Source: Eubacterium sp. CAG:251
GTDB taxonomy: Bacteria; Bacillota; Clostridia; Oscillospirales; Acutalibacteraceae
Assembly: GCA_000436835.1 (NCBI GenBank)
Contig: FR889126.1
Span: 1,960 to 8,190 of the forward strand
Length of the DNA: 6,231 nt
Reading direction: 5' to 3'
Shown here: piece by piece, positions 1-6,146 of the stretch
Layout: every line of letters starts with the position of its first letter
Position numbering within the stretch: the first letter of the stretch is position 1
Position numbers and translations under genes: made by a program
The notes under the pieces: generated by a model
Seen by the model: the letters and a program-made list of their open reading frames with translations, nothing else
Databases searched by the model: none
What the model was told of the DNA's origin: nothing

Positions 1-23
1 AATTGTACTTTGAAAAATAATTC

Positions 24-53
24 TTGACAAGCTATATATTTTTGAAAAATTAT
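24..53 (+). promoter_or_regulatory. Weak candidate promoter for the cas operon
   Basis: A perfect -35 hexamer TTGACA is at 24-29. The best -10-like match at an acceptable distance is AATTAT at 48-53, with an 18 bp spacer and 4 of 6 consensus positions. It is the only good plus-strand -35 box before cas9. If it is used, the cas9 mRNA would have a 5' leader of about 190 nt that is antisense to the whole tracrRNA. The -10 element is poor, so the call is tentative. The rest of 1-75 is AT-rich and shows nothing else I can support. Confidence 0.3.
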
Positions 54-76
54 ATGTTATTATTAAATTATAAAAC

Positions 77-103
77 AAAAAAGACCCGTAAAAACGAGTC
101 TTT
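77..103 (-). terminator. Rho-independent terminator of the tracrRNA
   Basis: Read on the minus strand, AAAGACUCG (103-95) pairs with CGGGUCUUU (88-80), giving nine pairs including one G-U, around a six-base loop (94-89). A run of six U (82-77) overlaps the stem's descending arm, and four more U follow after one G (75-72). On the plus strand the central wobble becomes an A-C mismatch and no T-run follows, so the terminator works for leftward transcription only. It fixes the 3' end of the tracrRNA near 76. Confidence 0.9.
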
Positions 104-153
104 AATAATCACACACTGTGATGTTGGCTAAGCAACGATTTGAATAAATTTTT

Positions 154-183
154 ATTTGAACTTATAGTGTAATCTCATAAGGT
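154..183 (-). other. tracrRNA anti-repeat
   Basis: On the plus strand this segment looks like a diverged copy of the array repeat, so the minus-strand RNA is complementary to crRNA. Base by base, crRNA GUUUGA (6202-6207) pairs with UCAAAU (159-154), including one G-U. A bulge follows, with GA on the crRNA (6208-6209) and AAGU on the tracrRNA (163-160). Twenty further pairs follow between 6210-6229 and 183-164, with one U-G wobble at tracrRNA G174. The bulge sequence is the same on both strands as in the SpCas9 crRNA:tracrRNA duplex. Confidence 0.93.
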
Positions 184-191
184 CTTGAGAT
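172..191 (-). repeat. Inverted repeat at the 5' end of the tracrRNA
   Basis: ATCTCA (172-177) and TGAGAT (186-191) are perfect inverted copies separated by eight bases. In the tracrRNA they form a 6 bp hairpin at the extreme 5' end. The 3' arm lies in the anti-repeat and competes with part of the repeat:anti-repeat duplex. The symmetry is directly visible; any regulatory effect is inference. Confidence 0.6.
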
Positions 192-197
192 GTCTAT

Positions 198-226
198 ATA
201 TTAGCATTTCAAATCGCATTTGTCAA
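198..226 (-). promoter_or_regulatory. Housekeeping sigma promoter of the tracrRNA
   Basis: On the minus strand TTGACA (226-221), a 17 bp spacer (220-204) and TAATAT (203-198) make a near-consensus promoter. The expected start is about 193-190, just before the anti-repeat. The promoter lies inside the spacer upstream of cas9, 28 bases from its start codon, so tracrRNA and cas9 transcription run divergently through shared DNA. A dyad CAAAT-CGC-ATTTG (210-222) fills much of the promoter spacer and touches the -35 box. Confidence 0.85.
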
Positions 227-239
227 TAAAAATTTTTAA

Positions 240-245
240 AGGGAG
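240..245 (+). promoter_or_regulatory. Ribosome binding site of cas9
   Basis: AGGGAG is followed by eight bases and then ATG at 254. This supports the start that gives the N-terminus MGKEYYLGLDIG, with the catalytic aspartate at residue 10 as in SpCas9. Confidence 0.85.
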
Positions 246-253
246 AAAAATTT

Positions 254-3200
254 ATGGGTAAAGAGTATTATTTGGGACTTGATATAGGTACCGATTCCGT
301 TGGCTGGGCTGTTTGCGATACTAATTATAAAATTCCTAAGTTTAAAGGTAACGCAATGTGGGGCATAAGGCTTTTTGAAAAGAGCAATTCTGCCGAGGAG
401 AGAAGGGGCTTTCGCTCATCTCGCAGAAGAACGCAAAGAAAGCGTGAAAGATTAAAGCTTCTCGAAATGCTTTTTGACGAGGAAATTTCAAAAATTGACC
501 CTGCCTTCTTTATCAAGCTTCGTGAAAGCAATTTATATCTTGAGGATAAATCTACAAAAATTCCTTATTGCGTATTTTCTGATGAGAATTATACCGATAA
601 GGATTTTCACAGAGATTATCCGACAATTTATCATTTGAGAAATGAGCTTATTAAGAGTAATAAGCCTCATGACGTAAGGCTCGTTTATCTTGCACTTCAT
701 CATATTATCAAAAATCGTGGTCATTTTCTTTTTGATTATTCTTATAAAAATGACAAATCGGGCGATTTTATGCCTATATATAATGACTTAAAAAATTATT
801 TTTACGATAATTATGAGATTGAGCTTGATTGCAGTGACGTTGATGAATTTGCGAATACTTTAAAAGATAAATCTAAGGGCAAGACAAAGAAAAACGCTGA
901 AATTGCCGAGCTGTTTGGTGTTAGCAAAAAGTACGATAAGGTGCTTTACAGTGCGCTTTCTCTTTTAAGCGGCTCATCGGTTAAGCTTTTTGATATTTTT
1001 GATGACGAAGCACTTAAAGATGTTGAAAAGAAAAGTGTTTCGTTTTCATCGGGTTTTGACGATAATGCAAATGATTTTCAATCCTATCTCGGCGAGCGCT
1101 TTGAGCTTTTAGAAAAATTAAAGGCGGTGTACGATTGGGCGGTTCTTGCGGATATTTTGGACGGTAAGGAATATATTTCAGAAGCTAAGGTTGCAATATA
1201 TGAAAAGCATAAAAGAGATTTGAAAACGCTTAAGAAATATATAAAAATATATATGCCTGAAAAGAAAGCCGAAATATTTAATATCAGCTCTAAAGATAAT
1301 AACTATGTTGCGTATTCAAAGCATATTAAAACGAGCAATGGCACCGGTGTGCTTATTTCAACCTGCACTCAAGAGGAATTTTGCGCTTATTTAAAGAAAA
1401 CGTTGGGTATTTGCAAAGACGCTTCTTATGAAGAAATGTTTAAAGAAATAGAAAATTCAACCTTTATGCCAAAGCAGGTGACTAAGGATAACGGCGTTGT
1501 TCCTATGCAGGTTAATGAAAAAGAGCTGGTTGCAATTTTGGATAACGCTAAAGAATATTTACCGTTTTTGTTAAATAAGGATAACGACGGCAAAACTGTT
1601 TACGATAAAATTAAAGCATTGTTTGAATACCGTATCCCTTATTACATAGGACCGCTTAATACTCATTCAACAAAAAGCTGGCTTGTAAGAAGCAATGAAA
1701 AAATATATCCTTGGAATATTGAAGATGTTGTGGATTTTGATAAATCTGCTGAAAAATTCATTGAAAATTTAACGAGCAAATGCACTTATTTGCCACAATA
1801 TGACGTGATTCCTAAGCATTCGCTGCTTTATAATAAATTTTGTGTATTAAATGAGCTTAATAATCTTAAAATTGACGGTGAAAAAATCAGCGTCCAATTA
1901 AAGCAGGATATCTATAACGACCTTTTCAAAAAATATTATAAGGTTACTAATAAAAAGCTTTGCGATTATTTGAAATCAAGAAATATCGCCTTTGACGAAA
2001 TCAGCGGAATTGATAACGATTTTAAATCCTCTTTGAAATCCTATAAGGACTTAGTTGCTTATAATTTGACAGATGAGCAAAAAGAAGAAATCGTTAAGGC
2101 AATAACCATTTTCGGTGATGATAAAAAGCTTTTAAAAAAGCGCCTTAAAAATGAATTTGGAGGCTGCCTGTCAGATGATGAAATTAAGAAAATCTGCAAG
2201 CTTAAGTATACGGGCTGGAGCAAGCTTTCAAGAGAATTTTTGACAGATGTTACCGCTGTTTATAAGGAAACAGGTGAGCTGATTAATATTATTTGCGCAT
2301 TGTGGGAAACAAATTATAATTTAACCTCGCTTCTTTACAGCGATGAATTTTGCTGTGACGATAAGGAAAATAAAACCTTTAATGATAAAATTAATGAATT
2401 AAATTCGTTTGGAAATGATAAAACGTTAAATCAGATAGTAGAGGAACTTTATGTTTCGCCGCTTGTTAAAAGACCTATTTATCAGTCGCTTTTGATAACT
2501 AAAGAACTTGAAAAAATTATGAAATGCCCGCCTAAAAAGATTTTTGTTGAGGTGGCGAGAGGTGCTGAAGAAAAGAAGCGAACAGTATCAAGAAGAAATA
2601 AGCTTTTGGATTTGTATAAGTCATGTAAAAATGACTATCCTTTACTTTTTGACGAGCTTCAAAATAATACTACTGATGATGAGCTGAAAAGTGATAAGCT
2701 TTATCTCTATTTTACTCAATTCGGCAAATGTATGTATACAGGCGAAAATATTGAGTTGGGCGATTTGTTTAATAAGAATTTATATGATATCGACCATATT
2801 TATCCTCAGTCGAAAATTAAGGACGACAGCTTGGATAACCGAGTTCTTGTTAAGAAAACAACTAATGCCAAAAAGGATAATGAATATCCTCTTTCAAGTC
2901 AAATCAGAGAGAAAATGACTCCGCATTGGAAGGCGTTGCTTGATAAAGGTCTTATCAATAAGAAAAAATATGAACGCTTGGTAAGAAATTATCCTTTAAG
3001 CGACGAGGAACTCAGTCAGTTTATTTCCCGCCAGCTTGTTGAAACACGTCAGTCAACTAAAGCTGTTGCAAATATTCTTGAACAGCTTTATCCTCGCCCC
3101 GATACTGAAATTGTGTATGTTAAGGCGGCTCTTGCATCTGAATTTCGCCATCAATATGATATGCTCAAATGCCGTGAGGTAAACGATTTGCACCACGCTA

Positions 3201-4255
3201 AGGACGCTTATCTCAATATTGTTGTCGGCAATGCTTATAATGGCAAGTTTACTCATAATAAAGCAAACTTTATTAAGGGTCTGCAAAATAACGATAAGGC
3301 TTACACAGTAAAGCTCGATTCAATGTTAAAACATAATATTGACGGCGCTTGGATAGCTGATAATAATGAATCGTTAAATATAGTTAAATCCACAATGAAT
3401 AAAAACAATATTCGTTATACACGCTATGCATTTGAGAAAAAAGGTGGCCTTTTTAAAGTGACAATACTTAAGAAAGGTAATGGTCAAGCAAGTATTAAAA
3501 AGAATGATAAACGCAATAGTATTGAAAAATATGGCGGATACAATCAAGTCTCATCTACTTACTTTTCTTGTGTTGAACATGGAAAAGATAATAACCGTAT
3601 GATATCTATGTTTTCTGTTAATCTTTATGATAAGAATAAGTACGAGGAAAATCCGATTGCGTATTTAATTGAAAATTACGGTCTTATAAATCCAATTATT
3701 AAAGTGAAAAAAGTAAAAATTCAATCGTGTATTTCATTTGATAATATGCTTTGCCATCTTGGCGGTAAGGATAGTGGTGGTTCGCAGATTTCTTATCGAC
3801 CAGGTGTTCAGTTAGTATTAGGATATGATAACGAACGTTATATCAGGAATGTAATTAGATGTGCCGGCGGAGATTTGCATTTGCAAACAAGCAAGAATGA
3901 AAAGGATATTGTAACTGCCGAGAAAAATATTGAATTATTTAATTTATTAATTGAAAAAATGAAAAACAATATATACGGTGTTTTATATTCAAATTTAGGG
4001 GATAAGTTATATTGTTCAAAGGAAAAGTTTGAAAAATTAGATATAGTCGAACAATGCAATGTTATCAAAAATGTCTTGACTATATTGAAAAACAACGCTT
4101 CAAAAGGCGATTTGAAAAGTATAGGCATTAAAGCTAATGGGGCTATAAGACTTAACAATAACATTTCCGAAATAAAAAAAGTTAAATCAATTAAGTTAAT
4201 CAATCAATCGGTTACAGGACTTTTTGAACAAGAAATTGAACTTTTAAATTTATAA
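254..4255 (+). CDS. cas9: Type II-A CRISPR RNA-guided endonuclease Cas9
   Basis: Cas9 uses a crRNA:tracrRNA pair to find and cut double-stranded DNA beside a PAM. Its length, 1333 aa, is typical of II-A (SpCas9 has 1368). Domains in order: RuvC-I with LGLDIGTDSVGWAV (D10); arginine-rich bridge helix at about 49-75; helical REC lobe at about 76-725; RuvC-II with IFVEVAR (E766); HNH nuclease with YDIDHIYPQS (D847, H848) and N871; RuvC-III with HHAKDAYLN (H981, D984); and the C-terminal PAM-interacting region from roughly 1090, ending in INQSVTGLFEQEIELLNL, which matches the SpCas9 tail. All nuclease residues are kept, so both strands should be cut. By ungapped alignment from that tail, the SpCas9 PAM residues R1333 and R1335 fall on N1301 and N1303, so the PAM probably differs from NGG (inference). 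It is the first gene of the operon, 16 bp before cas1. Confidence 0.99.
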   Translation: MGKEYYLGLDIGTDSVGWAVCDTNYKIPKFKGNAMWGIRLFEKSNSAEERRGFRSSRRRTQRKRERLKLLEMLFDEEISKIDPAFFIKLRESNLYLEDKSTKIPYCVFSDENYTDKDFHRDYPTIYHLRNELIKSNKPHDVRLVYLALHHIIKNRGHFLFDYSYKNDKSGDFMPIYNDLKNYFYDNYEIELDCSDVDEFANTLKDKSKGKTKKNAEIAELFGVSKKYDKVLYSALSLLSGSSVKLFDIFDDEALKDVEKKSVSFSSGFDDNANDFQSYLGERFELLEKLKAVYDWAVLADILDGKEYISEAKVAIYEKHKRDLKTLKKYIKIYMPEKKAEIFNISSKDNNYVAYSKHIKTSNGTGVLISTCTQEEFCAYLKKTLGICKDASYEEMFKEIENSTFMPKQVTKDNGVVPMQVNEKELVAILDNAKEYLPFLLNKDNDGKTVYDKIKALFEYRIPYYIGPLNTHSTKSWLVRSNEKIYPWNIEDVVDFDKSAEKFIENLTSKCTYLPQYDVIPKHSLLYNKFCVLNELNNLKIDGEKISVQLKQDIYNDLFKKYYKVTNKKLCDYLKSRNIAFDEISGIDNDFKSSLKSYKDLVAYNLTDEQKEEIVKAITIFGDDKKLLKKRLKNEFGGCLSDDEIKKICKLKYTGWSKLSREFLTDVTAVYKETGELINIICALWETNYNLTSLLYSDEFCCDDKENKTFNDKINELNSFGNDKTLNQIVEELYVSPLVKRPIYQSLLITKELEKIMKCPPKKIFVEVARGAEEKKRTVSRRNKLLDLYKSCKNDYPLLFDELQNNTTDDELKSDKLYLYFTQFGKCMYTGENIELGDLFNKNLYDIDHIYPQSKIKDDSLDNRVLVKKTTNAKKDNEYPLSSQIREKMTPHWKALLDKGLINKKKYERLVRNYPLSDEELSQFISRQLVETRQSTKAVANILEQLYPRPDTEIVYVKAALASEFRHQYDMLKCREVNDLHHAKDAYLNIVVGNAYNGKFTHNKANFIKGLQNNDKAYTVKLDSMLKHNIDGAWIADNNESLNIVKSTMNKNNIRYTRYAFEKKGGLFKVTILKKGNGQASIKKNDKRNSIEKYGGYNQVSSTYFSCVEHGKDNNRMISMFSVNLYDKNKYEENPIAYLIENYGLINPIIKVKKVKIQSCISFDNMLCHLGGKDSGGSQISYRPGVQLVLGYDNERYIRNVIRCAGGDLHLQTSKNEKDIVTAEKNIELFNLLIEKMKNNIYGVLYSNLGDKLYCSKEKFEKLDIVEQCNVIKNVLTILKNNASKGDLKSIGIKANGAIRLNNNISEIKKVKSIKLINQSVTGLFEQEIELLNL

Positions 4256-4257
4256 GT

Positions 4258-4263
4258 GAGGAG
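4258..4263 (+). promoter_or_regulatory. Ribosome binding site of cas1
   Basis: GAGGAG lies in the 16 bp gap after the cas9 stop and is followed by eight bases before ATG at 4272. This strong Shine-Dalgarno confirms the cas1 start. No promoter or terminator fits in the gap, so cas1 is co-transcribed with cas9. Confidence 0.85.
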
Positions 4264-4271
4264 ATTTTAGT

Positions 4272-5153
4272 ATGAGTTGGCGCACAGTTGTGGTAACAAA
4301 GCCGTCAAAGCTTGATTATACTATGGGCTATATGACGGTAAGAGATGTAGATAATACTGTTAAAATACATTTAAGCGAAATTTCAATATTGATTGTTGAA
4401 AACACCGCTTGCTCCATAACCTGTGCGCTTTTAAGCGAACTTACGTTGAAGAAAATAAAGGTTATATTTTGTGACGCAAAGCGTAATCCTCAAAGTGAGC
4501 TTATATCATATTACGGAAGCCACGATTGCAGTCAAAAGCTTAAAAATCAAATTGCTTGGAATGAAATTTCAAAGCAGCAGGTGTGGACGGTTATAGTTGC
4601 GCAGAAAATAAAAAATCAAGCTTCACTTCTTGAATTTTATGGGCTTGAAGAAGCATTGTTGCTTGACAGCTATGTTGAAGAACTTGAATTTAATGACGTT
4701 ACAAACAGGGAAGGCCATGCCGCCAAGGTTTATTTCAATGCAATGTTCGGAAAAAGCTTTACAAGAAGCGATGATATACCGATTAATGCAGCGCTTAATT
4801 ACGGTTATAGTATCATTTTATCGTGCTTTAACCGTGAAATCGTCAGCAGCGGTTATTTAACCCAACTCGGTCTTTTTCACGGCAATATGTTTAATCAGTT
4901 TAATTTAAGCTGTGATTTAATGGAGCCGTTTAGACCGTTCGTTGATAATTGGGTTAAAAATATGAGCCCCAAATCATTCGATAAAAATGAAAAGCAAATG
5001 CTTATATCCTTGCTTAATAAAGATATTATAGTTGACGGCAGAACGAATACAATGATTAATGCAATTAAAATTTATTGCAAAAGTATATTTTCTGCCATTG
5101 AAGAAAACGATATATCGCTTATTAAGTTTCCTACTATGAATTATGAGTTATAG
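4272..5153 (+). CDS. cas1: CRISPR integrase Cas1, type II-A
   Basis: Cas1 is the catalytic subunit of the Cas1-Cas2 complex, which joins new spacers to the array at the leader end by a transesterification like that of integrases. The 293 aa protein starts SWRTVVV and has an N-terminal beta-rich part, then a helical part with the metal-binding residues E147 (in NREGHAAK), H203 (in GLFHGNMFNQFN) and E218 (in DLMEPFRPFVD), equivalent to the three metal ligands of known Cas1. The sequence closely follows the streptococcal II-A type (for example FCDAKRNP, YGSHD, PINAALNYGY). Its last 11 bases overlap the start of cas2. All catalytic residues are present and the length is normal, so it should be active. 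In II-A systems Cas9 and Csn2 are also needed for acquisition. Confidence 0.98.
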   Translation: MSWRTVVVTKPSKLDYTMGYMTVRDVDNTVKIHLSEISILIVENTACSITCALLSELTLKKIKVIFCDAKRNPQSELISYYGSHDCSQKLKNQIAWNEISKQQVWTVIVAQKIKNQASLLEFYGLEEALLLDSYVEELEFNDVTNREGHAAKVYFNAMFGKSFTRSDDIPINAALNYGYSIILSCFNREIVSSGYLTQLGLFHGNMFNQFNLSCDLMEPFRPFVDNWVKNMSPKSFDKNEKQMLISLLNKDIIVDGRTNTMINAIKIYCKSIFSAIEENDISLIKFPTMNYEL

Positions 5154-5463
5154 ATTTATGAGAGTTATTGTGTTTTTTGATTTACCTGTCAAAACCAAGA
5201 AGGACAGACGGGAATATTCAAACTTTAGAAAATATCTTGTAAAAAGCGGCTTTATGATGATGCAGGAATCCGTTTATTCAAAGCTCGCTTTAAATCAAAA
5301 TGTTGCAAACGGTATATGCGACTCGATTAAAAAGCATAAACCGTCGGCAGGACTTGTTCAAATGCTGACGGTTACCGAAAAGCAATATTCTAAAATGGAA
5401 ATGGTAGTCGGCTCAAATGACAGTAATGTTGTTGCAAATGATGAAAGGCTTTTAATATTATGA
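5143..5463 (+). CDS. cas2: CRISPR adaptation protein Cas2, type II-A
   Basis: Cas2 forms the dimer that bridges two Cas1 dimers and acts as a ruler for the new spacer. The 106 aa protein has the ferredoxin-like first strand VIVFFDLPV with the usual aspartate (D13), followed by RREYSNFRKYLVKSGFMMMQESVYSKL, here split by family comparison into the second helix and the conserved SVYSKL strand, and then LTVTEKQY. The start at 5143 gives MSYRFMR, matching the MSYRYMR start of the S. pyogenes protein; ATG at 5158 is a less likely alternative. The start lies inside the end of cas1, with no clear Shine-Dalgarno, which suggests translational coupling. The stop overlaps the csn2 start as ATGA. At 106 aa it is a little shorter at the C-terminus than the streptococcal protein. 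Confidence 0.96.
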   Translation: MSYRFMRVIVFFDLPVKTKKDRREYSNFRKYLVKSGFMMMQESVYSKLALNQNVANGICDSIKKHKPSAGLVQMLTVTEKQYSKMEMVVGSNDSNVVANDERLLIL

Positions 5464-6137
5464 TGCTTTCCTATGAATATTTAAATGATGCCGTTGAGCT
5501 TTCAAACAGTAAAATTCCTGTTCTTGTGATTGAAAACAAGAAAATTTTCAGGCAAGCCTTACGCTCGTTTTTTGATGATACTGTTGAGGAATTGTTTACT
5601 TTCTCGCAGGACTTTAAAACGTTTGATTTCAATAAAAGAGGATTTTTTATTTCTAATGCTATTGATTTGGATTTTCAAAATAAAAAACTGGTAAATAAAA
5701 TTAATTCACTTATGCAGAAAACGGCAGTAAATGAATGTAGCGAGGATTTGGCTTCAATTCAAACATTACTTATAAACCTTTTTGATAAGCTAAACAAAAT
5801 GTACGATTTTGAATATGATTCAAATTTTGAAATTGATTATTCGTCAATATTAAAACTTTTACAGTTTAATATTGATACCTCTTCGCACGATTTGCCTCAG
5901 CTTCTTATTTCTTATATAATTCTTCTTAATAAATATCTTAAATTTGATTTGTTTGTTCTTCACAGCTTGTATGATTTCTTTGATAATAATGAGCTTGAGG
6001 GTATTTATGAAACCTTGAGTCTCAGCCATATTAACATTTTGATTTTGTCATCTTCAAAGCCTCGGCACATTTCAAAATTTGAAGAGATACATATTTTGGA
6101 CCCTGATTTGTGTATTATTGACAGTGATAATAATTAG
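5460..6137 (+). CDS. csn2: Csn2, type II-A spacer-acquisition protein
   Basis: Csn2 is the subtype II-A marker, a ring-shaped tetramer that slides on ends of double-stranded DNA, binds calcium and helps Cas1-Cas2-Cas9 take up spacers (known for the family). The 225 aa product fits the short Csn2 group of about 220 aa. It shares the family layout: an N-terminal beta segment IPVLVIENKKIFRQ, a central helical part at about 75-165, and a C-terminal alpha/beta part with NILILSSSKP and the closing ILDPDLCIID, comparable to the ILDEDYFLI end of the S. pyogenes protein. Sequence similarity is low, as usual for Csn2, so position in the operon supports the call. The start overlaps the cas2 stop (ATGA); a second ATG follows at once at 5463. 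GAAAGG (5443-5448) is a possible ribosome site. The last codons carry the -35 box of the array promoter. Confidence 0.93.
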   Translation: MMLSYEYLNDAVELSNSKIPVLVIENKKIFRQALRSFFDDTVEELFTFSQDFKTFDFNKRGFFISNAIDLDFQNKKLVNKINSLMQKTAVNECSEDLASIQTLLINLFDKLNKMYDFEYDSNFEIDYSSILKLLQFNIDTSSHDLPQLLISYIILLNKYLKFDLFVLHSLYDFFDNNELEGIYETLSLSHINILILSSSKPRHISKFEEIHILDPDLCIIDSDNN

Positions 6138-6146
6138 AACTATAAT
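6118..6146 (+). promoter_or_regulatory. Promoter of the CRISPR array (pre-crRNA)
   Basis: TTGACA (6118-6123), a 17 bp spacer and TATAAT (6141-6146) match the housekeeping-sigma consensus at all twelve positions. The -35 box lies within the csn2 codons for Ile-Asp-Ser, and the -10 box starts four bases after the csn2 stop. Transcription should start at about 6152-6155, roughly 50 bases before the first repeat, and run into the array independently of the cas operon. Confidence 0.88.

Larger units (their letters stand above)
76..191 (-). ncRNA. tracrRNA (trans-activating CRISPR RNA), about 116 nt
   Basis: This small RNA pairs with the CRISPR repeat, allows RNase III processing of pre-crRNA and holds Cas9 (known for the family). 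Read 5' to 3' on the minus strand it has an anti-repeat (183-154) complementary to the repeat at 6202-6229, an AU-rich linker (153-137), a hairpin GUUG/CAAC around CUUAGC (136-123; the nexus candidate), a hairpin AUCACA/UGUGAU around GUG (122-108), and the terminator hairpin (103-80). This order matches known II-A tracrRNAs. The 5' end is inferred about seven bases after the -10 box of a consensus promoter, and the 3' end from the U-run. As in S. pyogenes, it lies upstream of cas9 and is transcribed away from it. Either end could be off by a few bases, and a longer form starting further upstream cannot be excluded. Confidence 0.92.

Noticed and set aside
24..30. Possible target of a long tracrRNA guide (TTGACAA matches minus-strand bases 226-220)
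   Set aside because: The shared bases are the -35 consensus plus one A; the bases nearest the would-be PAM do not match, so no self-targeting can be claimed.
80..103. Hairpin as a terminator for rightward transcription
   Set aside because: On the plus strand the stem has an internal A-C mismatch and is followed by TAATAATC, not a T-run, so termination is supported only leftward.
1..253. An additional small protein gene or riboswitch in the region before cas9
   Set aside because: No open frame with a ribosome site was seen, and the structure present is fully explained by the tracrRNA, its promoter and its terminator.
325..724. Two minus-strand open frames (325-531 and 533-724) inside the 5' part of cas9
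   Set aside because: They lie opposite conserved Cas9 coding sequence, encode low-complexity products with no recognisable motif, and lack ribosome sites; they are shadows of cas9.
2691..2918. Plus-strand open frame over the HNH region of cas9
   Set aside because: It is a second frame inside the conserved HNH coding sequence, with no start signal and no family resemblance.
3053..4203. Minus-strand open frames at 3053-3286 and 3838-4203
   Set aside because: Both are antisense to cas9. The longer one is Leu/Phe/Ile-rich as expected for the complement of Lys/Asn-rich coding DNA, and could be mistaken for a membrane or anti-CRISPR protein without real support.
3880..4255. Lower GC and more TTA leucine codons at the 3' end of cas9, suggesting a swapped PAM-interacting domain
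   Set aside because: By-eye counts of 60-base blocks gave about 18-32% GC here, but other blocks of cas9, for example around 1921-1980, are equally low, so the difference is not convincing.
4630..4860. Plus-strand open frame inside cas1
   Set aside because: It overlaps the conserved metal-binding part of cas1 in another frame and has no ribosome site or motif.
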